Source of the DNA: Prunella strophiata
Lineage: Eukaryota; Chordata; Aves; Passeriformes; Prunellidae
Assembly (NCBI GenBank): GCA_036583965.1
Contig: JAZBQD010000001.1
Location: forward strand, 18,297,608 to 18,361,607
DNA: 64,000 nt
Direction of reading: 5' to 3'
Shown piece after piece: positions 47,961-60,137 of this stretch. The notes beneath the pieces are model-generated. The model ran no database searches, had not been told where the DNA came from, and saw only the letters and a list, made by a program, of their open reading frames with translations. Each line of letters begins with the position of its first letter. Within the stretch, counting starts at the first letter, position 1. Made by a program: the position numbers and the translations under genes.

Positions 47961-49252
47961 CTGCAAAACAAACAGAACTTCAATGGCCATGCCATGCCTG
48001 GAGCAGATTTCCCACTGGCCAGGCCCCAGCTGGCTGCAGAGGACAGGGCAGGGATTGCAGAGCTCTGAGTGCACGGATTTGAGCCATGCTGGGAGGTTTG
48101 GCAGGAAGAAGGGTCAGATGAAGCTGCACACACAGCTCACATGGCTCAGGACACAAGGAAACCCCAGCCCTGATGTTTGCAGGTGGCTCCTTCATCGTGT
48201 CTGAACACAAGAACTCTGGAAAGGAGGTTCTGGAGCACTGGGCAAAAGTCAGATCAGAGACCTTGCCATCCAGGGCAGCTGCTCACAGAAGCACTGTGCT
48301 GCCTTAGGGCTCAGGAAGACACCAGCACACTTGGTTGTGGATTCAGCTGCCCAACAATTCCCATTTTGGAAGGTTCAATTCAATGATCTTGAATAGATCT
48401 TGAACGTTAATGAATCTATGGAGTTACATTTCCTCATGGAAATGTTGTGATGGGCATCAAGATCTCCTCAAACTAAATTGCAAGACTAGTCCATGTAACT
48501 GCTTGTCCTGTACTGATTTCCATGGAAAATGATATTTTTTTGGAACTGATGGTGGAATGTGCCAATCTGAACATTCACATCTTAACAGCAGCCACAAAAG
48601 TTGGTTGTGCTCTGGGAGCAGCACTGAATTTTAATCACATTGCCTTTGGTAAAAAGCAAAGGACATGAAGATAGATTGATTTTGCTAAAAAGCAGTTCCT
48701 GGCTGTGGGGATCCCTTGCTGAACCAAGCTCATGGGTTGCCACAGACAACCTGCTGGATGCTTTATTAGCCCACAGGCAAGGAATGGTCTGAGAATTCAA
48801 GCAGGTAAATGCCTGTAGTAAGTTGGTTTTTACAGAGTATTAGGAGACCACCACAGCTGATGACCTGCTATTAAAAATATATATATCTGCTGTTGATGGA
48901 ATTAATAATTTAAGAGCCTTCCCCCCAAAAAGAGGGTTAAGCATTTAATGACTGCTTGCCATGTAAGAATGAGAAAAATTAAAGCACACAAAAGTTCATG
49001 AAAAAGAAGTTTTGCATGAGCAGCTGAAGGGGCCACAAAAAGCACAGAGACAATTTTAAAAAAAATCTGTTGATCTGCTCCTTCAATAATTTACATTTTG
49101 GGAATTTTTTAATTGCTCACATGACATGCAAGTGTCCTAATGCTTATCAATACCAATTACTTGTCCTCCATCATTGCTTACTGCACTGAAGCAGGGAAAA
49201 ATGCAGAATTCTGCCCTCCCCACCCCAAGCAGAGACATTTCCCCTGGTTCAC
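47961..49252 (-). other. ADAM12: ADAM12 intron (1.3 kb)
   Basis: Intron of 1292 bp with GT and AG ends. It appears unique sequence with no recognised repeat, apart from short A/T tracts near 48880 and 49055. Confidence 0.85.
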
Positions 49253-49342
49253 CTGGCAGTCCTCGCAGCAGAGCCCATGTGCACACACTGCTCCTGGGTT
49301 CAAGGCACAGGTGGTTGCGTTGCAGCAGCGGTTTGTGCATTC
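49253..49342 (-). CDS. ADAM12: ADAM12 exon: disintegrin domain, central part
   Basis: A 90-nt, phase-0 exon of 30 codons (residues 60-89), acceptor CCATGCAG and donor CAG|GTGAAC. It begins [20 protein letters not shown] and ends HGLCCEDCQ, the cysteine ladder of the ADAM disintegrin fold. CNATT holds an N-glycosylation sequon (N-A-T). Because it is phase 0 on both sides, skipping it would keep frame but remove eight cysteines, which should unfold the domain (inference). Confidence 0.97.
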
Positions 49343-50776
49343 CTGCATGGATTTGGAGGGGAAATGTAGAGCAGACAACGTGCAGGCACAATGAGACATA
49401 AATCAAGAGGCTGCCTATAGCTCTGCCAAGAAAAGCTGGGCATGAAATCATGAATTATGCATGAAATTCGACAACCTGATCCAAACAGCCTTGTCTGCCC
49501 TCAGATTCAACAAGCCCAGTAAGTGTAGTAAAACCAGAGGAGCTGCTGAGGAGGGCTGGTTTATTCCAGCTATGGATCTAATCCCAAATATCACAAACTA
49601 CCCAAGCGTGCTGACACCAACCCTGATAGAGTACTGGGGTGTTTTGAGTCAGTGGAATGATTCCTCTGCCTCCAGAGAGGATCCAGGAGCTGCTGCAGTT
49701 GCTGAGCATCATGACCACAGCTCTGTTTAGTGATAGCTGCTGGCCAGGCTCCTGTTGGGATGGAGGCTGGGGCTGCCACAGAGGAAGACAACGACACGAT
49801 TCCATGTAATCCTTTATCAGAGCACACCAGTAATAGAGCTGGGAGATATGGAATGAGCATGAATTGCAGCCTCACTCACTGACACATCCCAATTTCACAC
49901 TTGTGGATTAGATGGTGCCATGTGTGGGCTCCTGCAAACTTTATTGTCAGTAGGACGAGCTCGTAAGGAGCCTCAGAAAAGAATGGATTTGTTTTTCCAA
50001 GATAATGCCCACAAGCTGCAAGTTACACCAGCTGAGCTGGAATCTCATCTCTCTCACAGAAATAGAAGCAGATAAAATTGCTCTTCAGCTGTGTTAAGTC
50101 TGTTTGACTTAGCAAGGGATCACTGACAATAGAGGGAACACAGGAAGAATGAGTGGGTTAGGGTGATGTTCACAGCCTCCTGTTACTTCCCAGCTGAAAG
50201 GCAAGGCTAGCACTGACTCACCAGCAAAAACCAGAAGGATTCTCAGCATTTCACTGTTTTTTAGGTGTTATCTTCCTGGATGAACAAAGCCAACTGTGCT
50301 CTGAAGCAGAGGAACAACTTCCTGCTCCTATTTCTGATCAGCCGGAAGGCAGCAGGCTACAGAAATATTCCTGTGCAGCTGCTGCATGTCAGGAGTGACA
50401 TCCCTCTGCACAGAAGCACGTTTTATAAACTCACCTCAGAAATAATCTGAGATAAGCAGAGTGGAGTGTCAGTCCCATTAAGGTCCTTCTGAAACTGCAA
50501 TACCCCATCCTCTGGCCCTACAGCAGCATTCAGCATTCCACAGGCAGACTGTGATAAAGAAACAGCTCTTGGAGTGGTGTTTCAGCAGCCTCTGAAATTT
50601 CCAATTGCTATCTCACTTATTGCTCATTGCAGGGAATGAGCTTGGTAAATAGTTTTTGTGCCTGGGCTATCAAATTGTCAGGAATGATTTTAACATAAAC
50701 AAGCAAAAAAACAAGCAAGGCTCACCAGGCTTTTGGAGGATGGAGGCTACCACCTGAAATTACTGCTGTGATGCAG

Positions 50777-50780
<4 letters not shown>

Positions 50781-50835
<55 letters not shown>

Positions 50836-50860
50836 CATCATATCATCATCATCATCATCA
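50781..50860. repeat. (ATT)n then (ATC)n trinucleotide array
   Basis: About 18 ATT units (50781-50835) pass into about 8 ATC units (50836-50860), a compound microsatellite likely length-variable. Confidence 0.97.
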
Positions 50861-51589
50861 TTATCATTTATCATTGATAACAACAGCAATAATGGGAGGA
50901 GGTTTCTCAGTGTGGCTCTCCTGGCTCTTCAGAGGAACCAGAGCAGCCCAACCCCAGAACAATTCCAGCACCACCTATGTGAGGTCAGGCTCTCTCCTGT
51001 GGACAGGACACCTGGTTTTCCCCTTCTCTTTTCTAAGAACACAGGACAGACCCCACTGGGTCAACCCATAACTCCTTGTGTCCCCCTGAGAGCAGCCAGC
51101 AGAAGATGTTTAAGGACATTGACACCTTCTCAATCTCCTGCCTGCTCCTGGGCTTTTCCTTGGCTCCATGGGCATTTTTAGCACCTGGAAGAGTCAGAGT
51201 AAAGGAACTCACAGGTAACCAACACAGTCAGGGGAGCAGCTCCTTCTGCTTGTTTGAAACCTGCCATTCTCTAACTTCATCTGCTCATTTCTCATGGGGG
51301 ATGATCTCTCCTCTCACCCTTTCCATTCCCCTCACGACTTTATCAGCTTATGCTGCATTTTCCTTCATTTTCTTCTTTTCCAGCCAGAGCCCTTTCAAAA
51401 CTTTGAACCACCTTATTGCTTTTCTCTCAATCTTTTCTCACTCTGCTTTATCCTCCCTGGGATCAGGGAGGGGTAGGGAAAACCTGCACAAGCAGTTTCA
51501 GGCACAGCAGATTTATAGAGGTGTGCTGGTGCTTTGTTTTGTTTTCCTATTTCTCCCCTAGTACTTTCTAACAGCCTATTTACCTTTTA

Positions 51590-52310
51590 GACCACTCCTG
51601 AGCACTGGGCTGACATTTTCATGAGACTATTTATTGCAATATGAAGTCTTGTTCCTCCATGGTCAGAGTCAGCTCAGAGTCCATCATCTTCTTTGTGTTT
51701 TTGGAATGTGCATCACTCCTCAGTGAGTCCCATTTCTCATCTTAATGCCTGTTCCAGCTGCCTCAGAAGGTTTCTCTGCAGTCCTTCACAGCCAGTTTTC
51801 ATCTCTAGCAGCCTAACTAATATCATCAGCAAATTAAAGACTATTCCTCTTCCCAGGCTGCTTATGAAAATGCTGATTTGTGTAGTCCCAGGACACATCT
51901 CATGGATACAGCACAGCAGATCTCCTGCCACTGCATGAAATGGGTGATTTACACCTGGTTGTATTTCTTATCTTTTAACCCAATTTTTGCCCATGCAGTT
52001 TTCTCTCCTCAATCCCCCAGAGGAGCTTTGGTGAAAGGTTTGGTCCAAAGCCTCTCTGAACCCCTCACAGGCTGCAGGGACAGCCCTGTCCCTTTCCATC
52101 CTCTTGTTGAGCCCTTCAGAGCACTGTGATGGGTTTGTAAGACAAGATTTTGTAAGACAGGATTTTGTAAGACAAGAGTTCCTGGCACAAAAGCCATGTT
52201 GACTCGTCCCTGGCATGTCACAGCTGTTTGGGCACTCACTCCTAATTACATTTGGAAGTAATTTGTCTGACTTCTGAGTTAGCAATTTGTACTTTTCTGT
52301 TCCTCCTTGC
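51590..52310 (-). mobile_element. old LINE copy, CR1/L3-like
   Basis: Degenerate antisense LINE. Order and wording of blocks fit the 3' coding part of CR1/L3-type elements: ATCATCAGCAAATTAAAGAC, then GTCCCAGGACACATCTC, then GGAGCTTTGGTGAAAGG, then AAAGCCATGTTGACTC. No intact open frame remains. Borders are approximate. Confidence 0.6.
52134..52178. repeat. 15-bp tandem repeat, three copies
   Basis: TTTGTAAGACAAGAT-type units at period 15 inside the old LINE copy. They are a local expansion within dead LINE sequence. Confidence 0.92.
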
Positions 52311-52469
52311 AGCTGGTTATAAAAGACACGTTTTCATCTTTCAAGGACTGAGGATTTTTACTTCTCTTCATTCTTTTATCTTTCTATCTATAATTTACAT
52401 CAACCCTCCTTCCACAGACACTGCAGCACATCAGGCATTTTTGGTCATATAGACTAAAATTGTTAGGAT

Positions 52470-52662
52470 CATAAAATCATAGAATGGTTTGGGTTTGAAG
52501 AGACCAAAAATCATCCAGTTCCTCCCCCTGCCATGGCAGGGACATCTCCCACTGTCCCAGGCTGCTCCAAGCCCCAGTGTCCAACCTGGCCTTGGGCACT
52601 GACAGGGATCCCTGTGCCAGGGCCTGCTCACCCTCCCAAGAATTTAATCCTAATATCACTCA
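52470..52662 (-). mobile_element. CR1 LINE fragment
   Basis: Antisense CR1 3' end starting at the terminal octamer region (ATCATAGAATGGTTTGGG). It continues through CTGCTCCAAGCCCCAG and GGCCTTGGGCACTGACAGGG. Confidence 0.88.
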
Positions 52663-53534
52663 TTTTTTGGATACTGCAACACCATGGACAGGACTCAGCT
52701 GGTACAAATGACTGGGCAGTGAATTAATAACTAATCACACAGGTTTTCTGGAACCACTCAGGTCAGAGCAGCAAATCCCAAATCAATTTAATTGCACCCA
52801 AGCTGCATTTTTTCCAATATAACTAAAAAGGCAAAAAGACAGAAAGAAGAGGCAAATCAAGGCAGTACTTGCTGACATTAAGTGGCTTTGACTTGAAAAG
52901 GTATCACTAACGTTCAGAAATGAAAACAAGAAAGATAACAGGGTTAGAAAGACATTTGCAAGCTGCTTGCACTCTATTGACTTCAAACAAGGAGATAAGG
53001 CTGCTTCCTCCAACCTTGTTACCCTCAAGAGTGAGTGAACTGTCAGGAGCTCCTCACAGCTTGGACAAGCCCAACACACTCCACAGGCAGGATGCAGCAA
53101 TGTCTTGCTGCTTTAACTGCCCCCATCTCTTTTGTCTGTAGGTCCCTATTTATCACAGGAAACAAATCCCTGATCTGCTGCTGCCTTTAATTCACATAAT
53201 CAGAGAGAAGTTCAGTAAAGACAATGAGGATGGGATGTAAAAGGGATAAGGATGCCAGCTCAGATATTATTTGACCCCCAGGTTTTGCCTCTCTCCTGCT
53301 GATCTGAGGAGTCCTCTGACACATTCACTAAACCAAATGGAACAATCTTTGAAGCAGCAGCCATCAGTTTGGGAGGCAGTGAAGGCTCTTTCTGTTGGGA
53401 GGTAATTGGCTAGAGGGAAAGAAAAATCCTACAGTGAAGGAGGGAAAGGTCTTGTACCTAAAAACTGAAGTTGCAATGAAAAATACCTGTTCAATATTAA
53501 TATTTCTATTTATTTGGTGTTGTGTGTATGGGTA

Positions 53535-53725
53535 GTGAGGCCCTGGCACAGGTGCCCAGAGCAGCTGTGGCTGCCCCTGGATCCCTGGAAGTGCCCAAGG
53601 CCAGGTTGGACAGGGCTTGGAACAGCCTGGGATAGTGGGAGGTGAAATGGCAGGGGGAAAATGAGATTATCTTTATGGTCCCCTCCAACCCAAAGCATTC
53701 TATGCACAATTTCTATGGTTATATT
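53535..53725 (+). mobile_element. CR1 LINE fragment, 3' end
   Basis: Sense CR1 from GTGAGGCCCTGGCACAGG to CCAACCCAAAGCATTCTATG, the typical 3' terminus. It is followed after about 40 bp by an (AAATAT)n array. Confidence 0.88.
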
Positions 53726-53765
53726 GATACTGATGATAACTGATGTTGATATAAACATAATCATA

Positions 53766-53887
53766 ATAAATATAAATATAAACATTATAAATATAAATAT
53801 AAATATAAATATAAATATAAATATAAATATAAATATAAATATAAATATAAATATAAATATAAATATAAATATAAATATAAATATAAA
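53766..53887. repeat. (AAATAT)n microsatellite, second locus
   Basis: About 19 copies of the same hexamer as at 22.1 kb, preceded by looser ATAAACAT-type units. It produces spurious Asn-Ile and Phe-Ile open frames. Confidence 0.97.
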
Positions 53888-54268
53888 GTGGCTTCTCATT
53901 GACGGAAACAAACCTTCAACTAACTCATGTTTGCTTGAGAAATTCGAGCCAAATTCTCAAACTTCTTTTTTGAGTTCAGCTGATTTCCTAGTGCTGAAAG
54001 GAACTTCTAGGAACACGAGGTCATGGCCAGTCTGCTGGACAAGCCAGAGTTTGCTCTCTAAGGATGAACTGAGCTCATTCTTAACCCAAGCCCTGCTTAA
54101 ACTTCAGCAGCTCAAATACACTCGAGTCTCCCTGCACTTCTGGGGCTCTGAGGTTGAAGCTGATGAGGTGGAAGCAGAGAAAGGAGGGTTCTGTTTTACA
54201 CCAAACCCACCAAACCAACCCTCCACTGCCAAAAGCCTGCAGGCAGGACAGGAGCAGGGAAGTCTTAC

Positions 54269-54446
54269 CTCAGGCTCCCCACAGTCACACTCCTCTCCAT
54301 CCTCCACGTAGCCATTGCCACACTTCTGGCCACCAAAGGACTCCTTGACCTCAGGCAGGTTAAAGAGACACATTCCCACTCCTTTCTCCAGGCTGTTTTC
54401 CAGGTCCTTTCTACTGCAGCTACTGAAGACCATGGGGAATGGATAG
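54269..54446 (-). CDS. ADAM12: ADAM12 exon: metalloprotease end and start of disintegrin domain
   Basis: The exon is 178 nt: one base completing a codon, then 59 codons. Acceptor is TTTTCTCCAG and donor GAG|GTAAGA. It opens with YPFPMVFSSCSRKDLE, the C-terminal helix region of the ADAM metalloprotease domain. It then runs through the linker KESFGGQKCGNGYVEDGEEC into the first disintegrin cysteines (CDCGEPE). Mammalian ADAM12 matches almost residue for residue. It is the most 5' exon seen; the preceding exon with the zinc-binding helix and Met-turn is not within the next 9.5 kb and is presumably past 64000. Confidence 0.97.
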
Positions 54447-55303
54447 CTGGAGAAAACCCACAGGGAGACAAAAGGAAGGTTGTTATACGAGATGGAAACC
54501 TCTCCCTCCTGTCACACATTTTAGCACATCTGTGCCTTACCCAGAAGACTGTGTTCAGTTTTTATCACACAGAATTGAGATACAGCAATTCACTGTGAAA
54601 CTGAGCCCAAACCATTAATAATAATAATAACAATTTCTGACTATGAGTAAGGGATTTTTTCACTTTTTCACTTCCACTTGTAGCTGCTGTTAAGGACTGG
54701 AAATGTTCACATTTGAAATTCCTTCTCCCTCTTTTGCATATGGAGTTATAATGCAAAGTATGATTATGAGCCTCAAGAAATGCTGGGTTTGCAAGTAGTA
54801 TCCTGCATTTGCAGGACTGCAAAAGATCCTAATCCTTCTTGGAAAATTCAGCCTCAAACGGCAAATTCATTCATCTTGCTCTGCAGAATGGCAAACTTCC
54901 TGCTCTTTTCAGGATTAAAAAGAAAAAAAAAAGAATAAAAGAAAAACCCACTGTTACTTGATAAGAGTCTGCTTCTGCAATTCCTCAAAGCTGAGCTTGA
55001 GAACTGCATGATTAAAGCAAAGACAGTTCTTATTTTAAATCAGCAGGACTGTAAGGACACCGTGCTGGAAATATTCCTGTTTGGAATTCCCAGTGCTGAG
55101 TGCAGACACGTGCCAGCTCCCACTCCTTTTACAAAACACCCAGACAGTGAGAACAAAACAGCCCAGTCCTGTACAAACACCAGCAGGTAATTGGTGTTTT
55201 CCTCTGGCAGAACTCAATTCCATTTCTGCTGATGAATGTTTGCAGTTTGCCTCACACAAGAGGGACCAAGTGACACCTGGGCTGGCTGATGGCACGGTGT
55301 CCT

Positions 55304-55725
55304 TGGTGCCTTGAGGAGCTGGAACAGAGGCCAGAGGGAGTTCAGAGGAATCAAATGGAGATTTATTGAGGTGCCTTCAAAGGCCACACCCTGGCAGTGC
55401 CCAGATGGCTCCAAGATGGAAGCAAAAGAGCTTGGGCACGAGATCTCACATTTTTATAAGTTTTAGTCCATTTGCATACAGGAGTTAACTCCCAATTAAT
55501 GGCTGCAAATGATGAAGTTTCATCCTCCTTACTTGCTTGCCCACCCTCCTCTTTTCATGTTGTTTATGTTTTAGGCCTGAAGTTTGAAGAGCTTGCCCTT
55601 GAGTCTCCAGCTAGAACAGGATTGTTTTGTCTTCACCACCCTGTGAAAAGATCCCAGTAATACTTCATATAAAACTAAAAGCTGCACACCAAAACAGAGC
55701 AGAAAAACTTAAACCTAAGGTGTCA
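55304..55725 (-). mobile_element. solo LTR, family A
   Basis: A 422-bp copy starting TGGTGCC and ending GGTGTCA, with target duplication TCCT (55300-55303 and 55726-55729). Minus-strand AATAAA lies at 55362-55367. It is in the ADAM12 intron upstream of the disintegrin-start exon, in the same orientation as the gene. Confidence 0.87.
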
Positions 55726-55764
55726 TCCTAAGGGCTGCTGTGACTGCTCTGTGCTGTCATGGAA

Positions 55765-55985
55765 CCAGAGTCATGGAACAGTTTGGGCTGGAAAAGGACA
55801 TTGAATAACATTTCATTTCATTCACCTCCAGGGGCACCTTCCACTAATCCCAGGGTGCTCCAAGCCCTGTCAGCCTGGCCTTGGATACTCCCACAAGCTG
55901 CTCCATCCACAGCTTCTCTGGGAGCTTCTCTCCTCCCCACCTTGACAGGGAGCAATTTCCCCAAATATCTCATGTCCACATTGAA
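55765..55985 (-). mobile_element. CR1 LINE fragment
   Basis: Antisense CR1 3' end (GTTTGGGCTGGAAAAGGACA, GGTGCTCCAAGCCCTGTC, CATCCACAGCTTCTCTGGG). It starts 40 bp from the LTR ending at 55725. Confidence 0.85.
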
Positions 55986-58900
55986 TTACACTGTGTCTGT
56001 GCCACAAACACAGTGTAAAACAGCTTCTATCAATTCTCAGAAGTGATACCTTTGTCACTCCCTGGCCCAGCAGAAACTCAACATTCCAGCAGCTCAGGAG
56101 CCAACCTGGCAATTCCACTTTACTCACTGAGTGCTCTGTGTCACCCACGTGTTACTGGGATTGTTATCTTTGCAGACAGGCAAGATAACACAGAAATTCT
56201 GCACTGCTGAACTTCAGACTTCCATTAATCTCCTGGTGTTTCTGATATCCTCAGATGAAAAGCTTGTTTTGGGAGTGATGATGCCCTCAGGTCTTAGAAA
56301 GGGATAATTTCTATTAAAAAGAAAGAAATGTTTGGCAACTACAAATGCAATAGAGCTTCCTATGCTGACATAAGGAAGTTAATTAGGATCTTCTAGAAGG
56401 TTATGGATACATTACAGAACAGAATATATTTTGTAGCCTAGTTAAAATTACCTCTTTTACAGTTTCTTTTGCAATAAAACAGCCAGCTCATTGGAAAAGA
56501 ACATAAACATGAGTCTGAAGAAGAAAATAATTTTCCAATATCACTATAGGGCTTGTCAAGTTAAACTAAACAGTTTTGGGTTTCACTGACATATGACTTC
56601 AGAAAGCTAATAGGCATCTCCATGTAATAAGCTGATTGCTGGAAAATATCAATGCTTCAGCAAAATGACAGAGGCTAAGATAAATAAAGAAATTTCAGAA
56701 TAGCAGGAGGTAAAAGCCAGGCTGTTAGTTGGGCCCCAAGGGAGGACAGGGAAGGTACTTGGAGTAATGGAACAGAAAATAAAGGCTCTTGGAAAACTAC
56801 TGACCACTTTATATTGAGCCATTGAGATGCTCTTAACAGGACACCACAAACTTCTGTCCTACCCTCAGTGTGACTGGGAAGAAACCTCACAAAATTCTGT
56901 GTACGTGACTGTGAACAAGTAGATGGGTGCACAGTTCCTGCCAAACAGCAGGAAAAACCAAAGAAACCCAGATAAATCTGACTGATCAGTCCTGATGAGG
57001 GCTTGATCAGACAGGGCCCTCACATCAAAGTGTGAACAAATGAACACTGCATCATCCAGGCAAGATCCTGCACTTCAGTGGCACAGGTTTGCTTTGATAT
57101 CCACTGGGGTGAGACAAGGAGACACACACCTCCCAGGGAATGAAATCCATTCAGGAGCACAGTTAATGCAGAGTTCCATGTGACACCTCTCAGCCACACA
57201 CAGATCACGAGGACAGCCCAGCAGTCAAACCTGTCACTGTTTTAGGGCTGTTCCTTGGCATGCCTGGATTCCCAGGATCATTGGCATGGATGTGAGCTGT
57301 GTCTGTCCCTCAGCAGGAGGGCAGAGTCCTCTCTCTGTGCCAGAGGTGAACTGGTGTCATTGCTGATGAATGAGCTTTATGTTCCCCCCCCAAAAGGAAC
57401 TTCAAGCTGTTTCCTATTTTGAACTCAGAGATCCATTCATCTTCTGGCTTTTCCTGCTCCTGACTCTGGTTTCCTCAGCTGACATCAGTGCAGCACATGG
57501 CACATGATGACATTTCCTGAAAGGCTTCTTCTTTACCAAGTAATCCCCAAATAAAGCAATAAAAACCCAGAAATAAACCCAGCTGGTGGAAACAGAGAAA
57601 CTTCAGGGTAACCACACCATGCAAGAGAAAGGTCCCACATCAATTTGGTGCCAACTGGTATTTTCATTGGAAACTTGATTGATCCTTAATGTGATATTCT
57701 GCTACACAAGCAGTCTTCTTTTCTGGACCAATAAAGTTCCATGTAACAGCCACAGCACATTGATTGTTGTGATTTTAGGCTGTGTTTTGTCTGTCTTTGC
57801 AATTTTAAAGCTGTTTCATCAGGAAGAATGAAATGCCTGGCAGATGGGGTGGGAGGGAAAGTCACAGATATCAGATGTCAGGGGTGCTCAAACCAATGTT
57901 TGAGTGGATCTGGAGCTTGTGAAAAATGGTAGAGGAATGGGGATGTGGAAGGAATTCATCCTCTGAACAAATGCAGGAGCCACCTCCCACTACCCTGTAA
58001 AGAGGCTTCAGATCTCACCTGGAAGGAGCTGCCTTAGGGTGGGAGAAGGAAACGGGGTCTCCACAGTAAAGTCAGCCCTTGACCTGCCTCCAAGATTTCA
58101 GTGATACCTAAACAAGGACATTTGTGCTTCCTGTGGTAGCTCAGACACTTTGTTGGAAAACCAGCTCATAAATGCCATGAGAGAACATTCCAGAGGTAAA
58201 AAATTCATCAGCAGTCTTTATATTCCATTCATCTCCACTCAAGACATTTTCTGTTACAGATCCTTATTTCTTTTTACAGTTGGAAAGAGAAAGGACACTT
58301 TAGTCCAGCCTGACTCTTATTCCAAACTGCTGTGTCCCATGCATTTTTTACACTGTCTGAATCTGTAGATTTAATACACAATGGATCATTTTGTCAAACT
58401 GTTCTGGCTGTGGGTACAACTCCACAGAACTCAAATTGTTCCCAGCACCACCATCAGTCTCCTCAGTGGCTTTGCAGCAAGGAAAATCACTTCAGTCTTT
58501 CTGCCCCTCTTGAATCCACAGCATTCCTTGGTGTCTCCTTGGTGCTTAAAAGATGTGTTTAGTTCCCAGCAACAAATATCCCAGTTTCCAACAAAAATAG
58601 CTTTGCCTGCTCCTGCAAATAAGACCTTCACAGTTGCCAGAGGATCCCTGGTAATCGATTCCTGGGGAAACAGAGCCTGGGCTTGTCCCATTCATTTATA
58701 TTTCAAGCACTCCAGCCCTCCAAATGCCAGGCTCCTTTAGGCAGTTCTGCATTTAGCCTGTATTAGATGGCTCCTTCCATTAACTAAGTGAAGTGGCATC
58801 AGCACTCTGTCAAGTCCCATTTAAGAAGAGAGGATTCTTTGTACCAGCACCTCGTTGCCCAGCACAGGCTTCTTTTCTTTTTTATTTCCTTTTTTTTTTT

Positions 58901-60104
58901 TTTTTTTCCATGAAATATAAAAGCTCATCTCTGTCATCTCCATTTCAGAGGGATTCCCCTTCCTCAGGGGCTGAAGGACAGGAGAGTACAAGCACAGGAA
59001 CTGAGCCACTGCCCCAGAAAATTGCAGGCTGAGGAGATGAGACAGGCAGAGCATTGAGGAGAGAGGCAGTGGCTGCTGATCCGTGCAGGTCACAGCAGAG
59101 CAGCTGCACATCCAGCACTGCTCCCATTCCTGTCCTCCCCACTGCTCCATCTGGAATGTGCCTGCAGGGGCAGAGCCTTGAGCTGCAGGAGACCCAAACC
59201 CCTCCAGCTGCATTGCAGCAGCACCTCAGGAGAGGTGGAACTCCTTCGGTTCCTCCAAATCCTGTCTGTGGCAGCAGCTCTCTAGTCACAAAGAAAAATC
59301 CTGGGAATCTGTGTAGAAGCTGTGGGAAACTTAGAAGGAAGAATTCAAACAAATATTATCTCTCTTTCTGTAACCATTGTTTATAGATATGGTTCTCCAG
59401 AGTGTGCTGTTGATATCTCACCAAGGTGTGAGAGGTTTTCACTTTGAGAACTAAGAATCAGGTCTTAGGTCCACCATTGTTTCTATAAGAACTGCAGATT
59501 TCTAATAATAAAGTGGCTTTTCATGCCTTCTGCATCATGGAGTCAATGCTAATTATTACCTGGCTAATTATTACTGCCACAGTCTGTCCACACCTCAGAA
59601 CCTCAGGTCCCCCTGAGCTCCTCCTCCATAAAACACCACAGATTTGTCTCTTTCCCAACCCCTCAAGGGGTAACACAATGATTCTGGGAATTCTCCATCC
59701 ATAGCACAGGAGGATAAACTGCAGGCTCACCATATCTTGAAAACATTTTGATCATTATGATAATCACTGGCCAATCTCCTATTTTTATTTCCTATTCAAG
59801 AGCTGCAGGATTTTTCTAAAGGAACTGGGTTGTTCTGTCCCAAATGTTGGTGTACACACACCCCCAGACACTATATGTATCTACACATCTATTTATAGGG
59901 TTCATTTCTTCCAGTTCACATCACAACCTGATTATTCAGCATTATGGCAATGTTTATACAGAGCCTTTTACCAAAAGACCCTGAAGTGTTTTACAATTAT
60001 TCACTCAATTAAAATGCACAAGAGCCCCAAAGAGCTCTGTTAAGTACCACCAGACCTCCCTCCCTGAGGTAATATGATAATTGGAGATTATATTAATTTT
60101 AAAA

Positions 60105-60109
<5 letters not shown>

Positions 60110-60137
<28 letters not shown>
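60110..60137. repeat. homopolymer of 28 T
   Basis: Twenty-eight T on the plus strand (A on the gene strand). No source element was recognised next to it. Confidence 0.95.

Larger units (their letters stand above)
49343..54268 (-). other. ADAM12: ADAM12 intron (4.9 kb)
   Basis: Intron between the two first disintegrin exons. It holds a trinucleotide array (50781-50860), an old LINE copy (about 51590-52310), CR1 copies at 52470-52662 and 53535-53725, and an (AAATAT)n array at 53766-53887. No exon-like sequence was recognised. Confidence 0.85.
24551..54446 (-). other. ADAM12: ADAM12 gene, 3' half (12 exons, partial)
   Basis: This is the C-terminal half of a membrane-anchored disintegrin-metalloprotease (meltrin alpha), a type I surface protein that sheds ectodomains and binds integrins and syndecans in muscle, bone and fat development (family knowledge). 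Twelve exons, all with AG/GT borders and compatible phases, give 514 codons and a TGA. Order by window residue: metalloprotease end 1-35, disintegrin about 36-130, cysteine-rich about 131-257, EGF-like about 265-306, transmembrane 324-344, cytoplasmic tail 345-514. Near-identity to mammalian ADAM12 in the disintegrin and cysteine-rich exons, and the PLPADP and RVLPPLP tail motifs, separate it from ADAM19 and ADAM33. The zinc site (HExxHxxGxxH) is not in the window, so catalytic competence cannot be judged. Confidence 0.97.

Noticed and set aside
50768..51181. 137-codon frame with poly-Ile and poly-Ser
   Set aside because: The N-terminal part is the ATT/ATC array; the remainder has no recognised domain.
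53510..54311. Frames of 133 and 216 codons containing Phe-Ile or Asn-Ile runs
   Set aside because: They run through the second AAATAT array, and one continues antisense over the ADAM12 exon; no independent evidence of coding.
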